Shown here: positions 1 to 6,981 of the stretch, piece after piece
Numbering within the stretch: the stretch's first letter is position 1
How the letters are laid out: the number at the start of each line of letters is the position of its first letter
Source: Thermoplasmata archaeon
GTDB lineage: Archaea > Thermoplasmatota > Thermoplasmata > Thermoplasmatales > Thermoplasmataceae
Direction of reading: 5' to 3'
Length of the DNA: 14,527 nt
Assembly (NCBI GenBank): GCA_021835265.1
Contig: JAKBQK010000343.1
Span: 1 to 14,527, forward strand
The notes under the pieces: model-generated
What the model was told of the DNA's origin: nothing
Database searches by the model: none
Seen by the model: the letters and a program-made list of their open reading frames with translations, nothing else
Made by a program: the position numbers and the translations under genes

Positions 1-2
1 AT

Positions 3-713
3 GGTGTGAAGGTAATTGTCAGAGGTCCTTCGTACATTATAGCGTCACTTGTAACGCCTCTTACACTTCTCTTTGTTGTGTATGTTCTCACTCAGGGAGC
101 ACTTGTACAATATGCAGTAGTTGGAGGGATGATAACGCTGATAGCATCCATAGGCCTTCAAAGCGCAGGAGATGCCACGTTCATGAGACTTCAGCTAAGA
201 ATACAGGAAATGTACGTGGCCAGTGAAGTAACTCCTATAGATTATATGCTCAGTATGACCCTGAGCTTTCTTGCCTTCTCCATACCAGGTATAGTTGTGT
301 ACAGTTTCCTTGGTTCCTATTATCATTTGTACAACATTTTTACAGCACTTTACATGCTGTTCCTGATCTTTATACTTATCCTTTCTACTTCTGCAATTTC
401 ATTTATCATATCAAGCCTTGTAAATCACGTTAGAAATATATGGGGAATCACCTCAATCCTTTCCATTGTGATGACGGTAATACCCCCAACGTTTTATCCA
501 TACACTTATCTTCTCGGAAAGTTCGGGCAGAATGGTCTCATTTATGCACTCTCGCTTTCACCTGCAACTCCGGCAGCGGTGTCGGCACAGATATTCTTCG
601 GGCTAGAGCCATGGAACTATAATGAGTTCATAACAATGGTTATAATCATGTTGATTGAAACCATTGTTTACTTTGCCATTGCAAAATATCTTACAAGATG
701 GAGAGAGCACTGA
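3..713 (+). CDS. ABC-2 type exporter permease, 5'-truncated by window edge
   Basis: This is the membrane subunit of an ABC exporter (NodJ/DrrB-like ABC-2 family), expected to form the channel energised by a separate cytoplasmic ATPase. About six hydrophobic segments are visible, at roughly residues 10-30, 36-53, 83-104, 112-138, 144-165 and 207-226 counted from the GTG at position 6. Between the second and third lies a polar stretch (RIQEMYVASEVTPIDYML) that matches the cytoplasmic coupling segment of this family. The run of prolines near IPPTFYPY and the later LSPATPAA are also typical. The frame stays open to the left edge, and the GTG at 6 has no promoter or ribosome-binding site within view. 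The sequence after it (VIVRGPSYI) looks like the part just before the first membrane helix, so I read the gene as starting upstream. The ATPase gene is probably also upstream; that is inference. The transported substrate cannot be told. Confidence 0.85.
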   Translation, partial: GVKVIVRGPSYIIASLVTPLTLLFVVYVLTQGALVQYAVVGGMITLIASIGLQSAGDATFMRLQLRIQEMYVASEVTPIDYMLSMTLSFLAFSIPGIVVYSFLGSYYHLYNIFTALYMLFLIFILILSTSAISFIISSLVNHVRNIWGITSILSIVMTVIPPTFYPYTYLLGKFGQNGLIYALSLSPATPAAVSAQIFFGLEPWNYNEFITMVIIMLIETIVYFAIAKYLTRWREH

Positions 714-721
714 TCAGGTAA

Positions 722-746
722 ATTTTAATTTTTAATTCTATTTTAA
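722..746 (+). terminator. T-rich tract, possible archaeal terminator
   Basis: Two runs of four to five T separated by A pairs lie just after the stop codon of the first permease gene. Archaeal RNA polymerase commonly stops at such T-rich tracts without a hairpin. The surrounding DNA is AT-rich, so the call is weak. Confidence 0.3.
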
Positions 747-797
747 ACTAACATTCTACCTATACTGTGGCTGAATCCTATACACGTTTAACAATAA

Positions 798-806
798 TTA
801 AATATA
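798..806 (+). promoter_or_regulatory. TATA box of the aminopeptidase gene
   Basis: The motif ttaaatata is centred about 23 bp before the ATG at 825. There is no Shine-Dalgarno-like purine run before the ATG. This geometry fits an archaeal promoter producing a leaderless or nearly leaderless mRNA. AT richness makes the exact box uncertain. Confidence 0.45.
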
Positions 807-824
807 ATATAAAGATGATATTAA

Positions 825-3212
825 ATGAATCCTATTGTAGAGAAATATTCATTATCACTGAATTTTATGAATGAAAATGAGTTCAGCGGAATATGCCACA
901 TTTTCTTAAAGAGCGAAGAGGAGAATTTAATACTGGACGCCAGAGAGATGGAAATAGAAAAGTTACTGGCCAATGGAAAAGAAGCATCCTATTCCTATGA
1001 TGAAAGAAAGAGAAAAATTGTTTTGAAAGAAATAAGAACTGGTGAGGTTGAACTGGAAATCTCTTATAAGAGAAAATATGGAGAGGGACTGGCAGGCTTG
1101 TACAGAGCAGGTAAGGGAGATCAGTCCATGATAACAACACAGTTTGAATCCAATGATGCATCCACGGCTTTTCCCTGCTTTGACAGTCCAGCTATTAAAG
1201 CTAAATTTGAAGTCACACTTACAATTAGTGAGGATCAGGATGCAATTAGTAATATGCCTCAGATATCAAACAGAAAGATATCAGAAGGATCAAAAGAAAT
1301 AAAATTTGATACAACGCCACCCATGTCTACCTATCTTCTATATATTGGTGTTGGAAAATTCCTCACAAAAACAAGAAATCACGGAAAATGTGAAATTATT
1401 CTCGCAAGACCAGGGAACGATATGAGATCGGATGACTTTCCACTGGAGGTAGCGGATAAGTGTATAACATTCTATGAAGACTATTTTGGAATTCCATATG
1501 CTCTCCCGAAGATGCATCTTATAGCAGTTCCTGACTTTGCTGCAGGTGCAATGGAAAACTGGGGCGCAATAACATTCAGGGAAGATGTACTGCTAAATAA
1601 TGAGAATACAGACTCTGAGGGAAAAATATTGATTGCCATAGTTATTGCCCACGAGATCGCTCACCAGTGGCTCGGGAACCTTGTAACAATGAAATGGTGG
1701 AATGACCTGTGGCTGAATGAGAGCTTTGCCACTTTTATGTCTTCTATATGCATTAATAGTTTATTCCCTGAATATGAGGAAGAAAAGACATATTATCTAA
1801 ATGAAACCATAGGTTCAATGGCAAGCGATGCACTTCTGAGTTCCCATCCAATTAATGTAGAGGTGAAGGAACCTGAGGATATAGAACAGGTTTTCGATGA
1901 TATAAGCTACGGAAAGGGCGGGAGTATTCTAAGAATGATACATCATTATATGGGAGAGGAAAAATTTAGATCAGGACTTTCCTCCTACCTTGAAAAATTT
2001 AGATATGGAAATGCAGAAGGAAATGATCTCTGGACTGAACTTGAAAAAAGTTCTGAGTTGAATATATCCTCAATAATGAACAACTGGATAAACCAATCAG
2101 GTTTTCCACTTATAAATGTGGATTACGATGGAAAAAATCTTAAACTGGAACAGCATCAGTTCCTTCTATCTGGAGAGAAAAGCGAAAAGATATGGAAAAT
2201 ACCAGTTTTTATACAGACAGAAAATGAGGAAATTAAAATCCTGATGGAGAATAGAACCTTTGAATTAGAGGTGAAAGGGTTCCAAAAGTTAAATTCTAGA
2301 GGAACGGGTTACTATCAAACAATCTATAATGATTTAATGCTGGACAGTTTGAAAGAAAGAATGCAGAAAATGCATCCAATGGATAAGGCCGAGATTGTGG
2401 GAGACAGTTATTTCCAGCTGATTTCAGGCAGAATGAGTGCTGAAAAATTCTTCGCCTCTGCAAATGAAGTTGCAACATCTTTTTCAACACCATCCTCTCT
2501 TTTACTCGTCAATAATCTTGATCGGTTAAATGGTATTCTGTATGATAAGAATGAGTTTTCAAGATCAAGTGCTAAAATAATCAAGAAAATAATAGAAAGC
2601 GGTGAAAGTAAAGGCAGCAAAATGACTATACTTGACCAGATCACCATAAAAAAAGCAAAGATCGCATATGCCAAAGTAAATCATGAGTTTGCAAAGACAG
2701 AGTCTGAAAAATTCAATGCCTATTTCAACCTGAAACCTGACGATAGGGAGTTGGTAGCACTGTCTAAGGCAATAGTGGCAAATGATCTGGGTGAAATGAT
2801 AGCTAAACTTGAAGAAGCAGAGGATGATTCAGATAGGGAGACGCTTATAGTAGCAATGGGATGGGCAAATGGAAAGAAGAACCACAAAAAGATAATCAAA
2901 TTACTTATACAGGGAAAAATAAAGAAACAGGATGCTCCATCTGCAGTGTTCACACTCGTAAGAAACCCGGATTCGAGAAAGTATGTTGCCAGTATACTTC
3001 TTCCCTTGCTAAGAAATATGAGCAAGGCTTTTGGGAACACTGGAATGCTCTCAACGGCTGCATTTATGACAATTCCGTTACTTGGACTCGAGAATGAGGC
3101 AAAGGTTAGAAAGGTGATGTCTAAACTTAATTATAATGAGATAAGAATGGGTTATGAGAAAGGATTAGAAATGCTTGAAGTGTACAAAAAGATGAGGGCT
3201 TCTATTACCTAG
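825..3212 (+). CDS. M1 family zinc aminopeptidase, tricorn protease-interacting factor F2/F3-like
   Basis: This is a 795-residue intracellular aminopeptidase that should trim amino acids from the N-termini of short peptides. In Thermoplasma the homologous factors F2 and F3 (about 780 residues) complete breakdown of peptides released by the proteasome and tricorn. The exopeptidase motif GAMEN spans residues 241-245. The zinc site HEIAH spans 276-280, with the third ligand E299 in NES, giving the HExxH-x18-E spacing. Y362 in ISYGKG is the expected transition-state tyrosine. The N-terminal beta domain carries the substrate-loop equivalent TQFESNDA, and the C-terminal part is helical and charged. 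No signal peptide or membrane helix is seen, so it is cytoplasmic. The ATG at 825 fits the promoter spacing and the family's N-terminus (VEKYSLSLNF). F2 cannot be separated from F3 by eye. The stop codon overlaps the convergent phosphatase gene. Confidence 0.95.
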   Translation: MNPIVEKYSLSLNFMNENEFSGICHIFLKSEEENLILDAREMEIEKLLANGKEASYSYDERKRKIVLKEIRTGEVELEISYKRKYGEGLAGLYRAGKGDQSMITTQFESNDASTAFPCFDSPAIKAKFEVTLTISEDQDAISNMPQISNRKISEGSKEIKFDTTPPMSTYLLYIGVGKFLTKTRNHGKCEIILARPGNDMRSDDFPLEVADKCITFYEDYFGIPYALPKMHLIAVPDFAAGAMENWGAITFREDVLLNNENTDSEGKILIAIVIAHEIAHQWLGNLVTMKWWNDLWLNESFATFMSSICINSLFPEYEEEKTYYLNETIGSMASDALLSSHPINVEVKEPEDIEQVFDDISYGKGGSILRMIHHYMGEEKFRSGLSSYLEKFRYGNAEGNDLWTELEKSSELNISSIMNNWINQSGFPLINVDYDGKNLKLEQHQFLLSGEKSEKIWKIPVFIQTENEEIKILMENRTFELEVKGFQKLNSRGTGYYQTIYNDLMLDSLKERMQKMHPMDKAEIVGDSYFQLISGRMSAEKFFASANEVATSFSTPSSLLLVNNLDRLNGILYDKNEFSRSSAKIIKKIIESGESKGSKMTILDQITIKKAKIAYAKVNHEFAKTESEKFNAYFNLKPDDRELVALSKAIVANDLGEMIAKLEEAEDDSDRETLIVAMGWANGKKNHKKIIKLLIQGKIKKQDAPSAVFTLVRNPDSRKYVASILLPLLRNMSKAFGNTGMLSTAAFMTIPLLGLENEAKVRKVMSKLNYNEIRMGYEKGLEMLEVYKKMRASIT

Positions 3213-3844
3213 GCCTTTCTCACCACAGTGATGAACTCTTCTATATTCCTGCATATAAATTCAGGATTGTACTCTTTTAGAATTTCTTCAATTCCACTTC
3301 CCCAGGTTGCACCTGCACTCCTTATTCCTGCAGCCCGTGCCGCGATTATGTCATAGGGTTGATCTCCAACATATATTGTATTTTCACTGATCGCACCTAT
3401 TTTTTCCATACACCTAATTATGGGATCAGGTTCTGGTTTATGATATAGTGTATCTTCCTGACCTACAACAGCATCAAAATAGTCTATAAGACCAGTCATG
3501 GTTAATAAAAGATACGCAGTGTCACGGTGACTGGATGTTACCACTGCCATATTGATTCTCCTTTCCTTTAGATAATTCAGCAGTTCAATAACCCCTTCAA
3601 ATGGAGATATGCTCTTTATATGCTTCTCGAAAAATTCTCTCCCCTTGAGATAGGCTATTTCCCCCTTCTGGTCATAGAACTCTTTCATCAGTAATTGCAC
3701 AGGTCTCCCAATGAGTTTAGAATGTTCTTCATCGGTTAGCTTTCTCCCAAAAACTTCCTGAAACCCATAATCCGTTGCAACTCTTGAAAGGGTTTCACTA
3801 TCAAGAAGCGTCCCGTCCATGTCGAAAATTACTGTTTTAATCAT
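3209..3844 (-). CDS. HAD-superfamily phosphatase (phosphoglycolate phosphatase / beta-phosphoglucomutase-like)
   Basis: This 211-residue soluble hydrolase should remove phosphate from a small metabolite through a phospho-aspartate intermediate. All four HAD motifs are present: DMDGT with the nucleophile D8 and acid/base D10; T103/S104 in VVTSS; K136 in HKPEPDP; and D161/D165 in GDQPYD. A helical cap of about 65 residues sits between motifs I and II, as in the subclass I (C1 cap) group that includes phosphoglycolate phosphatase, PpaX pyrophosphatase and beta-phosphoglucomutase. The true substrate cannot be read from the sequence. The gene lies 49 bp downstream of the P450 gene on the same strand, so it may be cotranscribed. 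An AT-rich ttaataataaaa about 20 bp before its ATG could also be its own promoter. Its stop codon shares a palindromic ctag with the stop of the convergent aminopeptidase gene. Confidence 0.92.
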   Translation of the reverse strand: MIKTVIFDMDGTLLDSETLSRVATDYGFQEVFGRKLTDEEHSKLIGRPVQLLMKEFYDQKGEIAYLKGREFFEKHIKSISPFEGVIELLNYLKERRINMAVVTSSHRDTAYLLLTMTGLIDYFDAVVGQEDTLYHKPEPDPIIRCMEKIGAISENTIYVGDQPYDIIAARAAGIRSAGATWGSGIEEILKEYNPEFICRNIEEFITVVRKA

Positions 3845-3893
3845 AGAACATCTCTCTTTTATTATTAATCAAACATATTTTCATTTTTCATGA

Positions 3894-5036
3894 TTAATTC
3901 AGTTTAACCCAGAGTTCCTTGAACCCATAAACTATTGTACTTTCCTGTGGAATCATTTTCCTGTTTCTTAGTATTTCATATGAACCAAAGTTTTCAGTCA
4001 TGTACTCCATTGCAATTTTAGCCTCAAGTCTGGCCAGTGGTGCACCAAGACAGTAATGAATGCCTTCTCCAAAGGCTATGTGTCTGTTTTCCTTCCTGCC
4101 AATAATGAATTTATCTGCATCTTCAAAAATACTTTCATCCCTGTTGGCTGAACCGATCCACGGAACCATTATGCTCCCCTTCCTGATTGGAACTCCACTC
4201 AGATCTGTATCGTCTCTTGCTACTCTGTAAATAGATTGTACTGGACTCCTGTATCTAAGCACTTCCTCTAGAGCCTGTGGAATAAGTTTGGAATCATCTC
4301 TCATGGCCTCATAAGTACCTGGATTTTCACTGAATGTGAGAAGAGCATTTGAAAGCAGGTTAGTTGTGGTTTCATTTCCAGCTACAAGTAGAAGGATAAA
4401 AAATCCCAGACTTTCCATCATCGTCAGCTTTTCTCCATCTACTTCAGCATTTAACACGGAATATACAAGGCTTTCGTCAGGGTTTTTCTCTTTTTCTATC
4501 ATAAGTTTCTGGAAATATCCTTTCATATCTTCTATGGTTTTAGGAAAATTTGTAAAAGAAGTCTCAGACCCTCCAACTATTGTATCTGACCATTTCTTGA
4601 ACATATCCATATCTTTAAGTGGTATTCCAAGCATGGTTGCAATAACAGTAATGGGAAGGGGTGATGTGAATTCTTTTATTATGTCGACTTCGTGTCCTTT
4701 TTTTGCATTCAAGAGGCTTTCTGCTATTTCCCTGATCTGTGGAGCCATTTTTTCAATTGTCCTTGGGGTAAATGCCCTCGATACAATATTCCTGAGCTTT
4801 GTGTGCTTTGGTGGATCGAGATTTATGATGCTCTCAGATATTGGTCCACCTGCTGGGTTGAAAGCTTTACCAAACTGTGATGAGAATTTGTTAAAATTTC
4901 CCAGTGTTTCTTTAACATCCGTATATCTGAAAACATTTACGAGCCTGTATTCTGGATCATAGTATACAGGGTTCTCGGATCGCATTCTTTTGTACCAGGG
5001 GAAGGGATTCATTATATCCCTGCTCATCTCATCCAT
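3894..5036 (-). CDS. Cytochrome P450 (short soluble archaeal type)
   Basis: This 380-residue haem-thiolate monooxygenase should insert one oxygen atom into an organic substrate using electrons from a redox partner. The haem-binding loop FGEGIHYCLG spans residues 322-331, with C329 as the iron ligand. The I-helix oxygen-activation motif AGNETT is at 219-224, the ExxR pair is E258/R261, and H78/R82 in the C-helix region are typical haem-propionate contacts. There is no N-terminal membrane anchor; the protein begins almost directly with the MNPFPWYKRM region, as in soluble P450s such as Sulfolobus CYP119 (368 residues) and the Picrophilus CYP231 enzyme, its likely relatives. The ATG at 5036 is chosen because a TATA box lies 26 bp upstream; Met4 and Met9 are alternative starts. 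No ferredoxin or reductase gene is nearby, so the redox partner and substrate are unknown. The phosphatase gene follows on the same strand. Confidence 0.95.
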   Translation of the reverse strand: MDEMSRDIMNPFPWYKRMRSENPVYYDPEYRLVNVFRYTDVKETLGNFNKFSSQFGKAFNPAGGPISESIINLDPPKHTKLRNIVSRAFTPRTIEKMAPQIREIAESLLNAKKGHEVDIIKEFTSPLPITVIATMLGIPLKDMDMFKKWSDTIVGGSETSFTNFPKTIEDMKGYFQKLMIEKEKNPDESLVYSVLNAEVDGEKLTMMESLGFFILLLVAGNETTTNLLSNALLTFSENPGTYEAMRDDSKLIPQALEEVLRYRSPVQSIYRVARDDTDLSGVPIRKGSIMVPWIGSANRDESIFEDADKFIIGRKENRHIAFGEGIHYCLGAPLARLEAKIAMEYMTENFGSYEILRNRKMIPQESTIVYGFKELWVKLN

Positions 5037-5057
5037 ATTCTCATAATACTGGATCTG

Positions 5058-5067
5058 AATTTATAAT
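5058..5067 (-). promoter_or_regulatory. TATA box of the P450 gene
   Basis: Read on the minus strand the sequence is attataaatt, centred about 26 bp before the ATG at 5036. That is the standard archaeal TATA-to-start-site distance, so transcription should begin at or next to the start codon (leaderless). Confidence 0.6.
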
Positions 5068-5126
5068 TATCTTCACTTATTGCCTGCTATGAACTCAGTT
5101 TGTATAATCTTGATTTAACGCTTTTG

Positions 5127-5138
5127 CTTTAAATATAT
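5127..5138. promoter_or_regulatory. Additional TATA-like element in the divergent intergenic region
   Basis: The sequence gctttaaatata is a good match to an archaeal BRE/TATA element. It lies about 90 bp from the P450 start and 150 bp from the next permease start, so it is not at the usual distance for either gene. Read on the plus strand it would start RNA near 5159, just before a 15-codon frame (5169-5216) that may mean nothing. It could be a second promoter of the permease or a chance AT-rich match. Confidence 0.25.
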
Positions 5139-5258
5139 GTGATTGTACATTGAGTTTAATTTGGGATAATGCCTTTATTGATGATATTAAATGAAATTTT
5201 AGTGTGGATTTATTAATTTCTTCTTACCTGTAGATTAACTTTAATGAACTCATAGGGC

Positions 5259-5266
5259 TTTATATA
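5259..5266 (+). promoter_or_regulatory. TATA box of the second permease gene
   Basis: The sequence tttatata, preceded by GC-containing gggc, is centred about 25 bp before the TTG at 5288. If transcription starts there, TTG would be the first codon of a leaderless mRNA, while the ATG at 5306 would have an 18-nt leader with no ribosome-binding site. Confidence 0.55.
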
Positions 5267-5287
5267 GTAATTTTTCATGTTATAACG

Positions 5288-6838
5288 TTGTCCTTCCCTA
5301 AGTTAATGATTATTGCTCTTAGAAGAAATTTGCAACCTCGAATTTTACTTGTTATACTATTTGCTTCCATCTTGTTGGTTCCGGCTTTTACATTTGATAA
5401 TAATGAAATTTCCAGAAATATATCAAACAACTACTTTCTTGGAGATGTCCAATCTCAGAATAATACCATTATTAACAACAATACAGTTTGTTTTGTTTTG
5501 ATAGGAAATTCTCTTGATGAATTAAACAGCACTGGTGTAAATTTTTACATCTCAGCAGAATATATTGTTTTGGGAGTACCAGCTTCCGATCATTTAGGTA
5601 ACAGTGCTTCAATATTTTACAACACAGTGACCAATAAAGGAGGGAGGGTCTTTATCAAAACTTCCCATATTGACTACCTTATATATTCAAGGCTTAAACA
5701 ATACGTAAACATTTCTTTGAATCAAATCTTTATGGAGAATTACCAGATAAATTCATTCACAATCCCAAATGATACAAATACTCAAAATGATATATTTTTC
5801 AACTTTCACAGAACTGACTATCCAGCAAATTCTCATATTTCAACCATTTATTTCTACACACTTCCAACTTCCGAACTTGGATATTATGGACTTTCAGAAA
5901 TTTTTTATACTTTGCCTTCCCAGAGTGGTAAATTCAATGTTACGGTAAAAAATCCAGATAATTCTGGAGCGCAAGTGTGTATTGTCCATGATGGAATTCC
6001 AGGTGTTATTTACTCTATTAAAAACTATCAACTTCTTGTTTCACTTAACACTAAGGGTTACGGTAATTTCCGCTTTGGAACTTCTACAGAAAGACTTATG
6101 ATGGACTCGTCTCCTCTTGCTTATAAAAATACGGCCAGTCCGTACTCCAACGTGGGACTGGCTCTTATGATAAGCTTTTCTTCACTGTGCATAATTGTAT
6201 CGTTCACCTATTTTCAGAAAAGAGAACTTGTCAATAAGTTTCTATCTCTGCCAGTAAAAAGATATCAGTTCATACTAGCAACTTTTATTTCCTCTGTATC
6301 TTTCATACTTTTTGCATCTGCAGTTTCATTTCTTCTATTAGATATCTTCTGGAAATTCTACTCTGGCTTATTCCTAAGCCCACTAGATTTAATATATGTT
6401 GGAATAACGGAAATTCTAATAGCCCTCGCAATTTGTTCAATATATGTTCTAGCTGGGAGTTTTCATTCTTCAGAAAGGAATAGTTTTTTAAACACCTTCT
6501 TTGTGGCAATCTTTCCCCTAATCAGCATCCTTGCATCAGTATACTTTTTCGTTACTGGATCTGGCATTCAAATAACTGGTGGGACATATCTGGCAACACC
6601 ACTAAATTCATACGCAATAAATTACAATTTTATTAGAGATATAATACCGCTTGAGAGTGATATTCAACTTAATAAATATCTCTCCGCATCTCCTTTACTT
6701 GGTTTAAAAATGACTAATAATATGGGTCTCCTGGGGATGGACCCCTTAATCATAATACTCTCTGCTATTGGAATTCCTCTTATATTCATGTCTATCGGAG
6801 TGTGGATGTATTCGAGAAAAACTGCAAATTTAATTTGA
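5288..6838 (+). CDS. ABC-2-like transporter permease with large extracytoplasmic domain
   Basis: This is a 516-residue membrane protein resembling NosY/ABC-2 type exporter permeases. One membrane helix at about residues 18-35 is followed by a ~250-residue external domain (36-286). Five more helices follow, at about 287-308, 327-350, 367-390, 398-422 and 485-506. A charged segment KRELVNKFLSLPVKRYQ at 311-327, between helices 2 and 3, matches the cytoplasmic coupling element of ABC-2 permeases. The external domain has many N-x-S/T sites and two cysteines (68 and 231). The TTG start is preferred over ATG 5306 because it fits the TATA spacing and completes an amphipathic segment (FPKLMIIALRRNL) like the N-terminal elbow helix of such permeases. 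No ATPase gene is visible next to it. It is followed, after 143 bp, by a surface-protein gene with its own promoter. The family is fairly clear, the cargo unknown. Confidence 0.75.
   Translation: MSFPKLMIIALRRNLQPRILLVILFASILLVPAFTFDNNEISRNISNNYFLGDVQSQNNTIINNNTVCFVLIGNSLDELNSTGVNFYISAEYIVLGVPASDHLGNSASIFYNTVTNKGGRVFIKTSHIDYLIYSRLKQYVNISLNQIFMENYQINSFTIPNDTNTQNDIFFNFHRTDYPANSHISTIYFYTLPTSELGYYGLSEIFYTLPSQSGKFNVTVKNPDNSGAQVCIVHDGIPGVIYSIKNYQLLVSLNTKGYGNFRFGTSTERLMMDSSPLAYKNTASPYSNVGLALMISFSSLCIIVSFTYFQKRELVNKFLSLPVKRYQFILATFISSVSFILFASAVSFLLLDIFWKFYSGLFLSPLDLIYVGITEILIALAICSIYVLAGSFHSSERNSFLNTFFVAIFPLISILASVYFFVTGSGIQITGGTYLATPLNSYAINYNFIRDIIPLESDIQLNKYLSASPLLGLKMTNNMGLLGMDPLIIILSAIGIPLIFMSIGVWMYSRKTANLI
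6134..6162. repeat. Perfect 8-bp inverted repeat inside the permease gene
   Basis: The arms gccagtcc (6134-6141) and ggactggc (6155-6162) are exact reverse complements separated by 13 bases. The stem is GC-rich within an AT-rich gene and lies where the second membrane helix begins. It may fold in the mRNA; no function is evident. Confidence 0.5.
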
Positions 6839-6952
6839 ATCTGACTAAATAATATAAAATACAATTGGTTTGTAAAAAAAGATAGCCTCTCCTACTGCAT
6901 GATGAGCTTATTCAATGTGAAAAATATGAATTTTATATTGGTCTAAGAAAAG

Positions 6953-6968
6953 TATATTAGTTTAAATT
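6953..6968 (+). promoter_or_regulatory. TATA region of the propeller surface-protein gene
   Basis: tatatta (6953-6959) is centred 26 bp before the GTG at 6982, and tttaaatt (6961-6968) directly follows it. The first fits a leaderless start at the GTG. This suggests the gene has its own promoter and does not depend on the permease upstream. Confidence 0.5.
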
Positions 6969-6981
6969 CCTTTAATCAGCA

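Noticed and set aside
1..9. The ATG at position 1 as a start codon
   Set aside because: Its frame reads atg gtg tga and stops at once; the permease uses the frame beginning at base 3.
2408..3040. Minus-strand open frames of 88 and 106 codons inside the aminopeptidase gene
   Set aside because: They overlap a well-supported coding region; their hydrophobic, Ser/Phe-rich translations are typical of antisense reading.
4336..4962. A 208-codon open frame antisense to the P450 gene
   Set aside because: It lies wholly inside a gene with all P450 motifs, and its translation has no recognisable domain; it is a shadow of the real coding strand.
5180..5195. A 16-base sequence (gatgatattaaatgaa) identical to 814-829, which spans the aminopeptidase start codon
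   Set aside because: Low-complexity AT-rich sequence makes a chance repeat likely; no longer homology extends on either side, and the ATG here meets a stop after two codons.
5169..5216. A 15-codon frame (MPLLMILNE...) after a TATA-like element in the divergent region
   Set aside because: It is too short to judge and AT-rich sequence gives such frames by chance; no ribosome-binding site or recognisable peptide.
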